Source: Deltaproteobacteria bacterium (lineage in GTDB: Bacteria > Desulfobacterota > Desulfobacteria > Desulfobacterales > Desulfosarcinaceae). From it: a stretch of DNA of 64,000 nucleotides. The stretch is taken from NCBI GenBank assembly GCA_020444075.1, contig JAHLLR010000015.1, positions 16,021-80,020 on the forward strand. The letters are read 5' to 3'. Shown in pieces: positions 63,267-64,000 of the stretch. The position numbers and the translations under genes were made by a program. Numbering within the stretch: the first letter of the stretch is position 1; every line of letters begins with the position of its first letter. Under the pieces are notes generated by a model, which worked only from the letters and a program-made list of their open reading frames with translations, ran no database searches and was not told where the DNA came from.

Positions 63267-64000
63267 TGCAGCTTTTTACCGATCAAAATATTCGATAACG
63301 GGCGTCATTAAAATCATGCGCATAAAACTCGATCCCGAAGTGATGCCATTGTGTGATAAATGATCACGCTGAGTCGAATTAAAACTCTGTGTGGTCAATG
63401 GAAATAGTTTTTCAAATTCCTTTCACCCGCAAACTCCGAATAATACGAATAGCCGACAAGCGGCGGGGCTGGTTTAGCACCAAGCATTCTCATTATTAAT
63501 AAATTTTTATATCGAACACAAGACGTTACGATAAAAAATCCGGAATGTAAACGCGTTTGGCTTAGGGATAATCGAGGAGGAATCAAAAAGGGCAAATGGG
63601 TACAATCGTGATGCGGGAAGTCATTTTCCATCCCCGTCGCATTCCACATTAAAAAGGTCCACATCCGCCAGCATCCATGGAGCCATCGGCAGGAACTCAA
63701 TACCGCTATTGTCGAAAAAATGTATGACAAGGGGTTGGAAAAGATCATGAACGCAGGCACACAAGACAACGTCCGGCCCCAACAGAGCTATTCATGTGCG
63801 GCAATAGCGCTGTTGGGCCGGACGTACACTCTATGATGCACCAAGCGAAATGGTGTTCGGCATTTTGCCGGACCGGCACTTGACCATTAAACCCTGATCA
63901 ATTTTTTATTGCGCCGGTCCATTTTTTACCGGGGGGAGACTTTTTAGAGCTATAATCAAAAGTTGTGTTTAGGAAAGTAGGTGGTGTATCCCCCGGTTGA
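63267..64000. other. Upstream region of the exopolysaccharide cluster
   Basis: No convincing gene. TGGCTCCATGGATGCT on the minus strand (63670-63685) has the 10-base GG-GC spacing of a sigma-54 promoter with two mismatches, and would give a leader of about 390 bases before 63266. A long hairpin lies at 63769-63825. The end of the window (GGTGGTGTATCCCCCGGTTG) has no recognised feature. Confidence 0.3.
63769..63825. repeat. 57-bp hairpin upstream of the exopolysaccharide cluster
   Basis: ACGTCCGGCCCCAACAG pairs with CTGTTGGGCCGGACGT (one bulged C), and inside the loop GCTATT pairs with AATAGC, leaving a ten-base loop. There is no T-tract, so it is not a simple terminator. It could be a mobile palindromic unit or a regulatory RNA structure. 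Confidence 0.6.

Noticed and set aside
63395..63769. 124-residue minus-strand frame ending YYSEFAGERNLKNYFH
   Set aside because: The last part looks protein-like, but there is no ribosome binding site, no known motif, and the frame begins inside a hairpin; evidence is too weak to call a gene.

Overview
The window looks like a chromosome segment of a strictly anaerobic deltaproteobacterium of the Desulfobacteraceae/Desulfosarcina type. This is inferred from gene content, not from a marker gene: a 2-hydroxyacyl-CoA dehydratase-type system, many acyl-CoA enzymes, a stand-alone molybdopterin oxidoreductase, sigma-54 regulation, a PEP-CTERM-like surface protein with an exopolysaccharide cluster, and dispersed palindromic repeats. 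No rRNA, tRNA or CRISPR array was seen.

Layout. 1-5.3 kb: a PLP enzyme interrupted by an in-frame TGA and coupled to a DUF1611 gene, two small related proteins, a DksA-like protein and a sigma-54 activator with a degenerate receiver. 5.9-7.9 kb: groES-groEL. 7.9-14.4 kb: molybdopterin enzyme, EamA transporter, SDR genes (one with its catalytic part deleted), a TetR regulator and an epimerase/reductase. 14.5-20.9 kb: a 2-hydroxyacyl-CoA dehydratase-type pair with one activator and an acyl-CoA ligase, divergent from a TetR-LysE pair.

21.0-30.0 kb is the most unusual block. A SAM-I-like riboswitch precedes a polyketide synthase-like protein (AT-ACP-KS-ACP, with a third ACP cut by an in-frame TAG), a MetE-like zinc methyltransferase, an FMO-like flavoprotein with an extra N-terminal domain, and a thioesterase. 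An IS5-family element sits exactly on the stop codon of the FMO gene, with a 7-bp duplication, and splits the thioesterase from the operon.

30-43 kb: DUF3786 Fe-S protein, TesB, M23 peptidase, aldo/keto reductase, transporters, methyltransferases, a PEP-CTERM-like protein with a good sigma-54 promoter, an ACT protein, an overlapping SRPBCC-MerR-AraC operon and a DJ-1 protein. 43-54 kb: two large secreted proteins, each with a recent perfect internal duplication (318 and 339 bp), among insertion-sequence debris: IS5 (one copy and one fragment), a frameshifted IS1634, an IS66 remnant, and a GIY-YIG gene remnant holding a decayed group II intron. 54-63.3 kb: a seven-gene exopolysaccharide export operon on the minus strand (WecG/TagA, WecA/MraY-like, Wza, Wzz, tyrosine autokinase, outer-membrane beta-barrel, WecB). 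No exosortase gene lies in the window.

The surface genes appear tied together by sigma-54 control (promoters at 38.4 and 44.9 kb, a weaker candidate at 63.7 kb), which fits the known PEP-CTERM/exopolysaccharide regulatory theme. All assignments are from reading the sequence; no database search was run.
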